Under the pieces are notes generated by a model, which was not told the origin of the DNA, searched no databases, and worked only from the letters and a program-made list of their open reading frames with translations. Positions 25,901 through 34,610 of a DNA stretch of 58,470 nt are shown here, one piece after another (the first letter of the stretch is position 1; each line of letters starts with the position of its first letter). A program made the position numbers and the translations under genes. Source of the stretch: an uncultured Prevotellaceae bacterium. Its GTDB lineage: Bacteria; Bacteroidota; Bacteroidia; Bacteroidales; Bacteroidaceae. The stretch lies in contig CAMHIM010000002.1 of the NCBI GenBank assembly GCA_946185225.1, forward strand, positions 1 to 58,470. Direction: 5' to 3'.

Positions 25901-26807
25901 GGCTCTCGGTGTTTCTGAGGATGCTGAGGAGATTGTACGTGCCAAGGCTGAACTCGGTGACAATGACGAGGTGAATGCCGCCATCATGCACCGTGCAGAG
26001 GTTGAAATCCTGGCTGACCTGGCCAAGGGTGAGGAGAGCGTCCTGTTCAAGGGCGTTGAATCTGACCCTGACGAAACAACGGGTGAGGTAACTATTAAAA
26101 TTCCTTCTTACGACATGAGTGTGTTCGTCAAGAACCCGAACCTCTATGCTCCTGCTAAGTCTACGGTAGTTCCCGGATGGACCAATGTCAAGGGTAACAT
26201 CTATGCTTGGAGCAGCTGGAACGGTGCAATCAACCACAGCACCAGCACTAATTATCCTGAGGACTGCTCGCTCCATGCTGGATGGCATCCCGGTGGCGGT
26301 GCTGTTGTAGAGCAGACCATCACGAACCTGCCCGCCGGTGTCTATACCATCAAGATTTCGAGCAGTGACAATAACAACCCACGGACTGCGAATACGCTTG
26401 GCTATGTGAGAATTACCTCTCCTTCCGCCACTAACGAAGCTGTTCCTCTCGCAGAAGGTGCAGAGTTTAATAAGGAAGTCAACTGTAATGCCTATACCGA
26501 TGCCAACGAGGGTAGCATTGAGAACATCACGGTGACCGACGGTAACCTGACAATCGGCTTCTCCTACGATTCCGGCTCACAGGCATTCCTCTATGGTGTC
26601 GAGCTTATCATGACCGGCAAGGCTGCCGACTACGACTACGCTGCTGCTTATGCAACAGGTATCGACGGCAAGAAGGCCAGCAAGGTTCGCAGCATTGAGT
26701 TGTACGACGTCAACGGTCGTCGCATGACAACGGCTCGCAAGGGTCTCGTCATCGTCAAGAAGACCATGGCCGACGGAACTGTCAAGACCTCCAAGATTGT
26801 CAAATAA
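22911..26807 (+). CDS. large secreted multidomain protein with CBM4_9-like module, 1298 aa
   Basis: The function is not recognised. A signal peptide ends at VNAA. Residues about 25-180 are a strand-rich domain. Residues 185-360 run from INNGDVEDGDD to FYFDNISF, the layout of CBM4/9/22-type carbohydrate-binding modules. An Ig-like domain follows (VVSTVPEDGSFNLPLTMTEF, about 505-605), then another sandwich (about 615-785), a helical region (about 790-1040) and a final lectin-like domain with WHPGGGAVVEQTITNLPAG. The end, SIELYDVNGRRMTT ... KIVK, resembles a type 9 secretion sorting tail. No hydrolase motif is seen. Third codon positions are visibly richer in T than in the flanking operons. It is monocistronic, with its own promoter and terminator. 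A surface xylan-binding or scaffold role is inferred. Confidence 0.75.
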   Translation: MRKTYMMLVALLLSMLGVTSVNAAKIQRIALEKEMFKAWDGYGADAQSVEPESYIGKGNAEVNFSCDFNLYTTLGQGAVVYGNPNVYYKWYADLTGTKTMYFEGTPGKVLRVLFNRVEPVEGSDDPNGGANEQIYVTIGEDGKASLDLSSYEYVHLNCIKTNWGVENCVITKIEIEGTVKPVTGWVDIINNGDVEDGDDLSSFPVSRNGGAKDPQGVSIDPGNAAFSPDIVTDEDVENHNKVLKIVADDQNVDPDNQKETWQTQFYIKFNEALPEGTKWKLTMDVKSSTAAAISTSAQGAPRAWHAGFVDEFQTTTEWTSKSWEGTVTADQAKDGGFLSIAFDLNKSQNPIEFYFDNISFCKFVEGSNVTSEFTAEYGGNTVCLNLTDKTNIKNLVKAAGGERVVLPNNCVSVKWNGTNLTDMMSVEGRADGKLYAFINAFNEEYEDIDFLAEDAVVEVSFAGFEGDNQLKFVSGLLTDQAVPAFSGLTCPYNVNLSEMVSYRAIPPKVVSTVPEDGSFNLPLTMTEFKVTLDALANAAELKAQLGSENLTVSPAEGYAKEFTLTRTSAEELTKGQKVLTISGIEPEFEVTGESGEASVTLNFGPVEADPNDVPYDLIPASYFTSCQAQWIPEGFLTYDDNGNERKPGTSYNGAGSNRLFQQGEGPFMYLRVYSMIYGTVDEDHVLDLKEGKGYTISFGVAQWQGKGDRWVKFQVTDAEDNVYMEKIIKTEGNADNNPSGAYQFKEDFVAPADGRYILKWILCKEDGTGEFSGNNWGDLAIGTVKMSYVPNTVGAVETALLNEALEKATGVRNNNTAERYAGEDFTALDNAITKYTEDKAGYTGPSQFTDAAADLDALRLAMVDHRTACDDYDKAIKATIDVVRQITAEEDNGKPNEKKKFETTDEFAQVKAAADKYHGTSEWRNLAEDPEADPNYQLFYEYDVLTDNAALSAATTELNAINNGPAKMFTVGKSANNTTAGYAALYERTRRGIELLKALGVSEDAEEIVRAKAELGDNDEVNAAIMHRAEVEILADLAKGEESVLFKGVESDPDETTGEVTIKIPSYDMSVFVKNPNLYAPAKSTVVPGWTNVKGNIYAWSSWNGAINHSTSTNYPEDCSLHAGWHPGGGAVVEQTITNLPAGVYTIKISSSDNNNPRTANTLGYVRITSPSATNEAVPLAEGAEFNKEVNCNAYTDANEGSIENITVTDGNLTIGFSYDSGSQAFLYGVELIMTGKAADYDYAAAYATGIDGKKASKVRSIELYDVNGRRMTTARKGLVIVKKTMADGTVKTSKIVK

Positions 26808-26836
26808 CCATTTTTGACATCACCCTAATAAGAGTA

Positions 26837-26875
26837 GCGGGCAGGCGCACAGCGTCTGCCCGCACTTTTTTCTTT
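26837..26875 (+). terminator. intrinsic terminator
   Basis: A 12-bp stem (26837-26848 with 26852-26863, one G-T pair), loop ACA, then AC and TTTTTTCTTTTC. It separates the large secreted protein from the enzyme operon. Confidence 0.9.
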
Positions 26876-26938
26876 TCATTGATACAAATACGAAAACATG
26901 AGAATCATCTGTAGAGCATGGCGTAAGAGAGGTTTTAT

Positions 26939-26946
26939 TACCTTTG
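26939..26946 (+). promoter_or_regulatory. -7 box of the enzyme operon
   Basis: TACCTTTG fits TAnnTTTG and is followed by C. No good -33 element is seen, suggesting activator dependence. The ATG at 26898 lies upstream of this box, so translation is assigned to the ATG at 26979. Confidence 0.65.
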
Positions 26947-26978
26947 CACCAGTAAAACCTATAAACACTTACCTGCAG

Positions 26979-28766
26979 ATGAGAAAAATACTACTTTCCA
27001 TCCTTCTATTGTCGTCTCTGTGCCTGACGGCCTCTGCCGACGTCATCACTGTCGGCAATACGCAGCGAGAATACATCGTGTATGTCCCCCAGAACCTGGG
27101 TGACAACCGCCCACTGCTCATCTCCTGTCACGGAGCCAACCAGAGTGCCGACTACCAGAAAGGCATGCTCGCCATTGAGAGCGTGGCCGACACGGCGAAG
27201 TTCGTCACCGTGTTCCCCAACGGCATCGGCAATGCCGACGGTTCCTCCAGGATGTGGGACATCGGCGGCGACCGTGACATCAACTTCATCAAGGCCCTCA
27301 TTGACAAGATGGTCGACCTGTACAAGATAGACCGCAAGCGTGTCTACCTCTCCGGCTTCTCCATGGGCGGCATGCTCACCTACCATGCCATGAACAAGAT
27401 TCCCGACCTGATAGCAGCCTTCGCCCCCATCAGCGGCTACCCCATAGGCGGTGCTACGGCCAATGCCAGTGTCCGCGCCATCCCCATCATCCATACCCAC
27501 GGCACGGGCGACGACGTCTGTACCTACGGACCCGTCCAGGGCAACCTGAACGTATGGATTAACCACAACGGCTGTCCTACCACGGCCGAGGTGACCAAGA
27601 ACTACCGCGGTGCCTCCGGCATCACCCGCTACACCTGGGGCCCTGGCAACGACGGCGTAGAGGTGGTGCTCATGGAACTGAAGGACAAGGGACACTGGAT
27701 TTCCAACGACTGGGGCGTGAAGACCGGCGACGAGATATGGAAGTTCTGCAAGAACTACTCGCTGGAACTGAAGAACCCCACCGTGCGCATCACTGCTCCC
27801 AAGCAGACCTCGCTGACCTACATCAGCATGGGCGGTTCGTCCGAGGTGCCGGCACTGACCGTGACAGCCACCGCTGACGACCCTGACGGCCAGGTGGTGA
27901 AGGTAGCCTTCTATGACGGCAGTACGCTGCTCAAGGAGCAGACCGCGGGACCCTTCACCTGTGAGGTGAGCGGACTGACCAAGGGCAGCCACACTATCCG
28001 TGTCGTGGCAACCGACGATGAGGGAAGGACGGGTAGCAACCGGGTCCTCGTCAACGTGGAGGAACCCACGGGCTCCTACCTCCTACAGAAGACCTTCACT
28101 ACGTCAAACAGCGTGCCCGAGGGGTGGGCCACCTACGACGGTACCGCCACCCGCACGGGCTTCTCGTCCGGATACAGCAACGGCCCCCGCGTGTTCCAGT
28201 TCACCGGCTCGGAACGTGCCTTCGACTGGGGGCTCTATACCCGTAACGTCAACGGCAAAGCGAAGGAAGGCTATGCCCGCTTTGCTGCCAAGGGTACCAA
28301 CACCACGTTGACCCTTCATACAGGCAACTATAACCTCTACCACAAGGTGTGCAACTGGAACTGCAGCAGTTTCTCGCCCGTCACACTGGCTGTGGAGGAT
28401 ATGGACGGCAAGGCCATCTATACCGAGACCTTCACACCGACGGTCAACATCGGTAACTCCGCCGGCAACAACTTCAGCACCATGAGCCTGAAGACCTCCA
28501 ACTTCGACGTGCAGGAGAAAGGGCAGTACACCATCACCTTCTATACGGCTGACGCTGCCTGGGCCGACCTTGTTGTCGGCGTGGCCTCCCTCTACCGTAA
28601 GAGTGCCGTGACCGCCGTCCACGCGGCAAAGACCGACGGCCGCGTCGTGCGTACTACTTATTTTACCATGGCCGGACAGCCGGTGAAGCCGGTCCGTCAC
28701 GGCTCCTATATCCAGAAGAAGATACATGCCGACGGCACCGCGGACAGTCGTGTCGTCGTACTATAA
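26979..28766 (+). CDS. CE1-type esterase (feruloyl/acetyl xylan esterase) with Ig-like and accessory domains
   Basis: This 595-residue secreted esterase has a signal peptide ending TASAD and an alpha/beta-hydrolase domain at about 20-265. Its nucleophile elbow is GFSMGG (Ser128), the oxyanion segment is LLISCHGANQ, and the likely acid and base are in HTHGTGDD and KGHWIS. The fold resembles the PHB-depolymerase/LpqC branch of CE1. An Ig-like domain follows (VRITAPKQTSL ... RVLVNVEEP, about 270-370). Then comes a sandwich module (about 370-545) that recurs in the next gene, and a sorting-type tail ending GTADSRVVVL. It should release ferulate or acetate from xylan. It is the first gene of the enzyme operon. 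Confidence 0.85.
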   Translation: MRKILLSILLLSSLCLTASADVITVGNTQREYIVYVPQNLGDNRPLLISCHGANQSADYQKGMLAIESVADTAKFVTVFPNGIGNADGSSRMWDIGGDRDINFIKALIDKMVDLYKIDRKRVYLSGFSMGGMLTYHAMNKIPDLIAAFAPISGYPIGGATANASVRAIPIIHTHGTGDDVCTYGPVQGNLNVWINHNGCPTTAEVTKNYRGASGITRYTWGPGNDGVEVVLMELKDKGHWISNDWGVKTGDEIWKFCKNYSLELKNPTVRITAPKQTSLTYISMGGSSEVPALTVTATADDPDGQVVKVAFYDGSTLLKEQTAGPFTCEVSGLTKGSHTIRVVATDDEGRTGSNRVLVNVEEPTGSYLLQKTFTTSNSVPEGWATYDGTATRTGFSSGYSNGPRVFQFTGSERAFDWGLYTRNVNGKAKEGYARFAAKGTNTTLTLHTGNYNLYHKVCNWNCSSFSPVTLAVEDMDGKAIYTETFTPTVNIGNSAGNNFSTMSLKTSNFDVQEKGQYTITFYTADAAWADLVVGVASLYRKSAVTAVHAAKTDGRVVRTTYFTMAGQPVKPVRHGSYIQKKIHADGTADSRVVVL

Positions 28767-28797
28767 CAGTGATTATACATACAAAAAGCATAACGAT

Positions 28798-31700
28798 ATG
28801 AAAAAGACTTTTACTTTACTACTAATGCTGCTGCTGACCGCGGTGCTCACAGCCAGTGCCCAGCAGCGCCGACCCATTGACAACCGCCACCCCATGTGGA
28901 TGGTACATATTGACGTGTGGAACTATGCAGATCCACAGAAGATTATCGACCTCATCCCCGAGGATATCAGACCATACGTGTGCATGAACCTCTCGCTGTC
29001 GTGCAGCTACAAGACCGACGAAAGCGTCTACGAGAAACCCCACTATGCCTTCCAGACCTACAAGTCGTGGGCCACGGTGTGCCAGCGCAACGGCATGTGG
29101 TTTACCTGCCAGCCCGCCTCCGGCGGTCATACCCACATCCAGGACGACGACCTGGTGACTTTTGAGTACTTCTTCAAGCACTTCCCCAACTTCCTCGGGT
29201 GGAACTATGCCGAGCAGTTCTGGGGCTTCGAGGTGGCAGGTAACAAAAGTTCCTCCACCAAGCTGAAGCGTTGGGCTCTCTTCGCCAAGCTGGTCGAGAT
29301 GTCACACAAGTATGGTGGCTTGCTTACCATCAGCTGGTGTGGCGGCACCTACCACATGGACACCAACCCCATTGCCGAACTAAAGAATAACACGGACTTC
29401 ATGGCTGCCTGCCAGAAGTATCCCGAGGCCATCCTCTTCCTCTATAAGTACACCCACGCCAGTAGTTTCTACAACAATGAGAGCGTCTGCTGGGGACCCT
29501 TTGTCTCCGGTCTGACCAAGAACTACGGTGTGCGCTACGATAACTGCGGATGGAATGATACAACGTCGAAGTTATTCGGCGAGAACAGCGGTCATTCCTA
29601 TCCTGGTGCTGCCGGCATCGGTACGGTCATGGAGCAGACGTGCGTCAATGGCGGTGCCGTCTGGGACGGACCGGAACTCATCTGGAGCGGAGAGTGTTTT
29701 ACGAACAAGAACAACACACAGGATGGTGACTATACCCGTCGCAATTGGGGCACCTTCCCCAACTTCAACGGCATCTGGATTGACATGTTCCGCAAGATTA
29801 TCGATGGAACGATGTATATCCCCACCCGTGAGGAGGTGCTTGAGAAGACTAAGATAGTCGTTGTCAACGACCTCGGCTGCGAGTATAATGGCTACACGGC
29901 ATGGGACGACCTCTATAATGGGGTCTACCTGCAGACCGACCCTTTTAACCAGCGCAAGGAATCGCAGTGGGGCTATGGTCAGTGGTACAACAACCTCTGC
30001 TACTTCAAATCGACTGGCCGCTATGGGGCTATCCCCATCGTAACAGGTCTCTACGATGACGCGGCAAAGGCCATTCCCGTGAAGGTGAAGCGTTCCAACT
30101 ATACCTCACTGTGGAATACTCAAACCAAGAAGGTGAATGACTTCAACGGCCAGTACCCACAGGTTTCGACGGGCGACCTCTATGTCAACCGCTACCGTAA
30201 CCAGCTGGTCACCTATACCCCGTACTCCTATGCCAATGCCAAGACTACAGCCCAGGCTACTATCCCCCTTCAGTATAACACCTGTAGTGAGTTGCTGTTG
30301 CAGTATGGAAAACTGTCGAGCGGCATCATTCATGAATATGCCGACTCTATCACGGCCTACCTGAACAACTTCCGCGCAGACACCACGACTAACGTGACGG
30401 ACAAGATTATTGTCACCGGAGCTACGGCACAACCCACCTACAAGGTGACGAAGCATGCCACGGCAACCTCGGAAGTCAGCAGCGAGTGGGATGCCGACAC
30501 ACAGACCTTCACCCTCACCGTCAGCCACAACGGCCCGCTGGACATCGCCATCTACTGTAGCGGCGACGGCACTGACCGTAAGACCGACGTAGTGCCCAAT
30601 GAGCCGCTGAGTGCCGACCTGCCCAAGCAGCCTGATACTTACGAGGGGGCAGTCATCATTGAGGCAGAGGATATGGATTTTAAGAATATCAAGACGAACG
30701 TCACTCACTCCTACAGTACCAATTGGGGTGCCTACAGAGGGGTACGCGGACATGCCGGACTGGGTTTCATGGACATGGGAACAAATACCGACGGTACGCT
30801 GCGTTATAAACTGAAGGTGAACAAGACCGGAAAATATCGTATCGGCATGCGTTATATGAATACAGACAAGGCGGGCGAACTGACAGCCAAGGTAGGCCTC
30901 ATGAACTCCCGCCGCTTCGAGGTAGAGAAGACCGCTGCCAACGAGTGGAAGACAGCCGTGGCAACGGCAGAGACCACACTGACGAAGGGCAGTAACACTG
31001 TTGTTTACTTGTATAACAAGAACGGCATTAACCTGTATGTTGACCAGCTTATCTTTACGCCTGTCGAACTGGACGACCCGACCTATGAGATTGCCGTCCG
31101 CGATGCAGAGGGTGGTCAGGTAACCGCTGATAAGACAGACGCTGCCGAAGGCGACAGCATCACGCTGACTGTCACACCCGACGAGCACTTCGCCCTGAAG
31201 GAACTGAAACTGGTGAACAGCGTCTTTTACACCATGGGCAAGACCATACCTGTGACAAGCCAGAGCAGCATCAAGTTTGCCATGCCCAACGACAACGTCA
31301 CCATCCTGCCCGTCTTTGAGGATAAGACTGCTGTCTACAAGATGGACTTTGGCAATGTGCTTGCCGGTACCCTGCCTCCTGGATGGAAGTGTACGCAGGA
31401 GAACAGTACCGTCCATGCGTATCCTTCGAGCTACGACAATGGTGCGCGCGTGTTCAACGGCTTTACCGGCTACCAGGGCAAGGGCCTCTACTGGCGTGAG
31501 GTGACGGCCGAGTACGGCCGGCAGAATGACTACCTGCTGACATTGGAGCCGGGCAGCTACAAGCTGACCTATGCCATGGCTGCCTGGAAGGGGGCGCCGC
31601 AGTACAAGGTCAGCATCCTCAATGCAACGACAGGCAGTAGCATCGCTTCCACATCGTCATGGATTACGTCAGCACCCAATGCCGATGGCAAGAATACTGC

Positions 31701-31986
31701 CAACCTGTCCTCGGCTACGCCGCGCACCTTGGACTTCACCGTTACCCAGGCGGGTAACTACGTCATCCAGTTCAGCTGTTACGACCAGGGAGGCTATCAG
31801 GAGTACCTGCTGCTGGAGTGCCGCGTCAACATCACCGGCACGACGGGCATCCGTCTGGTGAATGCCTCCAACGGACAACACCCGGTCATCTATGATGCCA
31901 CCGGACGCCAGCGTAACGGCATGCAGCGGGGACTGAACATCGTACGCTCTGCCGACGGCACGACGCGTAAGATATGGAAGAAGTGA
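28798..31986 (+). CDS. GH98 endo-beta-1,4-xylanase candidate with CBM modules
   Basis: This 1062-residue protein has a GH98 catalytic module after the signal peptide: PMWMVHIDVWNYADPQKIID, then DIRPYVCMNLSLS. Candidate catalytic carboxylates are Glu139 (NYAEQFWGF), Asp248 (YDNCGWND) and Glu293 (WDGPELIWSGE). GH98 contains blood-group endo-galactosidases, and also xylanases in xylan PULs of Bacteroides ovatus; context supports xylanase. After the GH98 C-terminal sandwich come a CBM6/35-like module (VIIEAEDMDF, from about 618), an InlB-type beta repeat (GGQVTADKTDAAEGDS, about 770-840), a module like that in the preceding esterase (about 845-1010) and a sorting-type tail (IYDATGRQRNG). The start was moved to the ATG before the Lys-Lys signal, 31 bp after the preceding stop. 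Confidence 0.88.
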   Translation: MKKTFTLLLMLLLTAVLTASAQQRRPIDNRHPMWMVHIDVWNYADPQKIIDLIPEDIRPYVCMNLSLSCSYKTDESVYEKPHYAFQTYKSWATVCQRNGMWFTCQPASGGHTHIQDDDLVTFEYFFKHFPNFLGWNYAEQFWGFEVAGNKSSSTKLKRWALFAKLVEMSHKYGGLLTISWCGGTYHMDTNPIAELKNNTDFMAACQKYPEAILFLYKYTHASSFYNNESVCWGPFVSGLTKNYGVRYDNCGWNDTTSKLFGENSGHSYPGAAGIGTVMEQTCVNGGAVWDGPELIWSGECFTNKNNTQDGDYTRRNWGTFPNFNGIWIDMFRKIIDGTMYIPTREEVLEKTKIVVVNDLGCEYNGYTAWDDLYNGVYLQTDPFNQRKESQWGYGQWYNNLCYFKSTGRYGAIPIVTGLYDDAAKAIPVKVKRSNYTSLWNTQTKKVNDFNGQYPQVSTGDLYVNRYRNQLVTYTPYSYANAKTTAQATIPLQYNTCSELLLQYGKLSSGIIHEYADSITAYLNNFRADTTTNVTDKIIVTGATAQPTYKVTKHATATSEVSSEWDADTQTFTLTVSHNGPLDIAIYCSGDGTDRKTDVVPNEPLSADLPKQPDTYEGAVIIEAEDMDFKNIKTNVTHSYSTNWGAYRGVRGHAGLGFMDMGTNTDGTLRYKLKVNKTGKYRIGMRYMNTDKAGELTAKVGLMNSRRFEVEKTAANEWKTAVATAETTLTKGSNTVVYLYNKNGINLYVDQLIFTPVELDDPTYEIAVRDAEGGQVTADKTDAAEGDSITLTVTPDEHFALKELKLVNSVFYTMGKTIPVTSQSSIKFAMPNDNVTILPVFEDKTAVYKMDFGNVLAGTLPPGWKCTQENSTVHAYPSSYDNGARVFNGFTGYQGKGLYWREVTAEYGRQNDYLLTLEPGSYKLTYAMAAWKGAPQYKVSILNATTGSSIASTSSWITSAPNADGKNTANLSSATPRTLDFTVTQAGNYVIQFSCYDQGGYQEYLLLECRVNITGTTGIRLVNASNGQHPVIYDATGRQRNGMQRGLNIVRSADGTTRKIWKK

Positions 31987-32006
31987 ACGACCTATCAAAA
32001 ACGATA

Positions 32007-34595
32007 ATGAAGAAAACCATCACGGCTGTCATCACAGCCCTTATCTGTACGGTGGGACCCGCTAAGGCGCAGGTTCTACCGTATCAAAATCCTAACCTGT
32101 CGGCCAGGGAGCGTGCCGTGGACCTCTGTTCACGGCTGACGCTGGAGGAGAAAGCCAAGCTGATGCTCGACGAGAGCCCCGCTATCCCCCGTTTAGGCAT
32201 CAAGAAGTTCTTCTGGTGGAGCGAGGCTCTACATGGAGCCGCCAACATGGGTAACGTCACCGTGTTCCCCGAACCCGTGGCCATGGCAGCCTCGTTTAAT
32301 CCAGACCTGCTCTACCGCTGCTTCGATGTGGCCTCTACCGAGTTCCGTGCGCAGTACAACAAGCGCATGCTCAACGGCGGCGAGGACCAGAAGTTCCACA
32401 GCCTCTCCGTATGGACGCCGAACGTCAACATCTTCCGTGACCCCAGATGGGGCAGGGGACAGGAGACCTACGGTGAAGACCCTTACCTGACTTCCGTGAT
32501 GGGTGTGCAGGTGGTGAAGGGACTCCAGGGGCCGGAGACGTCGAAGTACCGCAAGCTGTGGGCCTGTGCCAAGCACTATGCCGTGCACAGCGGACCGGAG
32601 TACACACGTCACTCGGCCAACCTTACCGACGTGTCTCCCCGCGACCTGTGGGAGACCTACATGCCGGCCTTCAAGACACTGGTGCAGGACGCAAAGGTCC
32701 GTGAGGTGATGTGCGCCTACCAGCGGCTGGACGACGAGCCCTGCTGCGGCAATGCACGTCTGTTGCAACAGATTCTGCGCGACGAGTGGGGCTTCCAGTA
32801 CCTGGTGGTGAGCGACTGCGGTGCCGTCAGCGACTTCTACACCTCACACAAGTCATCGTCCGACGCTGTCCACGGCTCTGCGAAGGCCGTGCTGGCTGGC
32901 ACCGACGTGGAGTGCGGCTACGGCTATGCCTACAAGAGCATCCCCGAGGCCGTCCGCCGCGGATTCCTGACCGAGGCAGAGGTCGACAAGCATGTCGTCC
33001 GTCTGCTGGAGGGACGCTTCGACCTGGGGGAGATGGACGATCCGTCGCTCGTTGAGTGGTCGAAGATTCCCTATTCCGCCATGTCTACCAAGGCATCGGC
33101 CGGCCTGTCGCTTGACATGGCCCGTCAGACCATCGTCCTGCTCCAGAACAACGACAATATCCTGCCCCTGAACAAGAAAGGGAAGATAGCTGTCATCGGT
33201 CCTAACGCCGACAATGCTCCCATGATGTGGGGCAACTACAACGGAATGCCTAACCACACCGTCACCATCCTCGACGGCATCAAGGCAAAGCAGAAGGGCC
33301 TCGTCTATCTGCCCGGCTGTGACCTGACCTACGACCAGGTGATGGAGTGCCACATGGCCTCGGAGTGCGTTGCACCCGACGGAAAGAAAGGTCTGAAGGG
33401 CACCTTCTGGAACAACCGTAAGATGGAGGGGAAGCCCGTGACGACACAGTACTATACCACACCGCTGGCAGTGACCACCGCCGGCATGCACAACTTTGCC
33501 CCCGGCGTACAGCTGGAGGACTTCTCGGCAAAGTACGAGACGACCTTTACTCCTAAAGAGGCAGGGGAGTACGTGGTGAACGTGGAAGGCTGCGGACACT
33601 TCGAACTCTTTATCGACGGTCAGCAGAAGTTCCGTCATCACACCTGGCGTACCACCCCTAACCGTGTGGCCATCCAGGCAGAGAAAGGCAAGAGCTACCA
33701 GATAGAGGTGCGCTTTGCCCACATAGACACCTATAACGCCAACCTGAAAATCAACGTGGCCAAGGAACTGCCCATTGACTATCAGCAGACCATCAGCCAG
33801 CTGAAGGGCATCGACAAGGTCATCTTCGTCGGTGGTATCTCTCCGGCCCTTGAGGGTGAGGAGATGCCTGTCAACATTGACGGCTTCAAGGGTGGCGACC
33901 GTACCCACATCGAACTTCCCAAGGTGCAGCGTGACTTCCTTCGTGCCTTGAAAGAGGCCGGTAAACAGGTCATCTTTGTCTGCTGCTCCGGCTCGTGCAT
34001 CGCCCTGCTGCCGGAGACGGAGACCTGCGACGCCATCGTCCAGGTGTGGTATCCCGGTCAGGAGGGAGGCACCGCCGTGGCCGACGTGCTCTTCGGCGAC
34101 GTGAACCCCAGTGGTAAGCTGCCCGTCACCTTCTACAAGGCCAGCAGCCAGCTGCCCGACTACGAGGACTACTCCATGAAGGGACGTACCTACCGCTACT
34201 TTGACGACCCGCTCTTCGCCTTCGGCTACGGACTGAGCTATACTACCTTTGCCATCGGCGAAGCCACTGTCTCCGGCAAGCCCGGCACTGCCGGTTTCCA
34301 AGTCACCGTCCCTGTTACGAACACGGGAAAGCGTGACGGAACGGAGGTCGTACAGGTGTACCTGCGTGACCAGAACGACCCGGACGGTCCGCTGAAGTCG
34401 CTTCGGGCCTTCCGGCGGGTCAGTGTGAAGGCCGGACAGACTGTGAAGGCGACGCTCAAGCTCGACGAGAAGGCTTTCGAGTTCTTCGACCCCGAGACGA
34501 ACACCATGCGCGGACCGCGTGAGGGTAGCCGCTATACCCTGTTCTACGGCAACAGCTCACGTATGCAAGACCTTAAAACAATAAATATCAACTAA
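32007..34595 (+). CDS. GH3 beta-xylosidase with PA14 insertion
   Basis: This 862-residue GH3 enzyme has a signal peptide ending KAQ and an N-terminal barrel containing the family signature KHYAVHSGPE and the nucleophile Asp270 (VVSDCGAVSD). The beta-sandwich domain is interrupted by a PA14-like insertion at about 464-581 (GEYVVNVEGCGHFELFIDG), and a fibronectin-like C-terminal domain follows (TEVVQVYLRDQND). This arrangement is that of Prevotella/Bacteroides GH3 beta-xylosidases, which release xylose from the non-reducing ends of xylo-oligosaccharides; some also act on arabinosides. The lack of a lipobox suggests a periplasmic location. It starts 20 bp after the GH98 stop. Confidence 0.92.
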   Translation: MKKTITAVITALICTVGPAKAQVLPYQNPNLSARERAVDLCSRLTLEEKAKLMLDESPAIPRLGIKKFFWWSEALHGAANMGNVTVFPEPVAMAASFNPDLLYRCFDVASTEFRAQYNKRMLNGGEDQKFHSLSVWTPNVNIFRDPRWGRGQETYGEDPYLTSVMGVQVVKGLQGPETSKYRKLWACAKHYAVHSGPEYTRHSANLTDVSPRDLWETYMPAFKTLVQDAKVREVMCAYQRLDDEPCCGNARLLQQILRDEWGFQYLVVSDCGAVSDFYTSHKSSSDAVHGSAKAVLAGTDVECGYGYAYKSIPEAVRRGFLTEAEVDKHVVRLLEGRFDLGEMDDPSLVEWSKIPYSAMSTKASAGLSLDMARQTIVLLQNNDNILPLNKKGKIAVIGPNADNAPMMWGNYNGMPNHTVTILDGIKAKQKGLVYLPGCDLTYDQVMECHMASECVAPDGKKGLKGTFWNNRKMEGKPVTTQYYTTPLAVTTAGMHNFAPGVQLEDFSAKYETTFTPKEAGEYVVNVEGCGHFELFIDGQQKFRHHTWRTTPNRVAIQAEKGKSYQIEVRFAHIDTYNANLKINVAKELPIDYQQTISQLKGIDKVIFVGGISPALEGEEMPVNIDGFKGGDRTHIELPKVQRDFLRALKEAGKQVIFVCCSGSCIALLPETETCDAIVQVWYPGQEGGTAVADVLFGDVNPSGKLPVTFYKASSQLPDYEDYSMKGRTYRYFDDPLFAFGYGLSYTTFAIGEATVSGKPGTAGFQVTVPVTNTGKRDGTEVVQVYLRDQNDPDGPLKSLRAFRRVSVKAGQTVKATLKLDEKAFEFFDPETNTMRGPREGSRYTLFYGNSSRMQDLKTININ

Positions 34596-34610
34596 TTATC
34601 AAACCTTACA

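Noticed and set aside
26898..26978. Upstream ATG adding 27 residues to the CE1 esterase
   Set aside because: The -7 box lies downstream of this ATG, and the ATG at 26979 begins a standard signal peptide.
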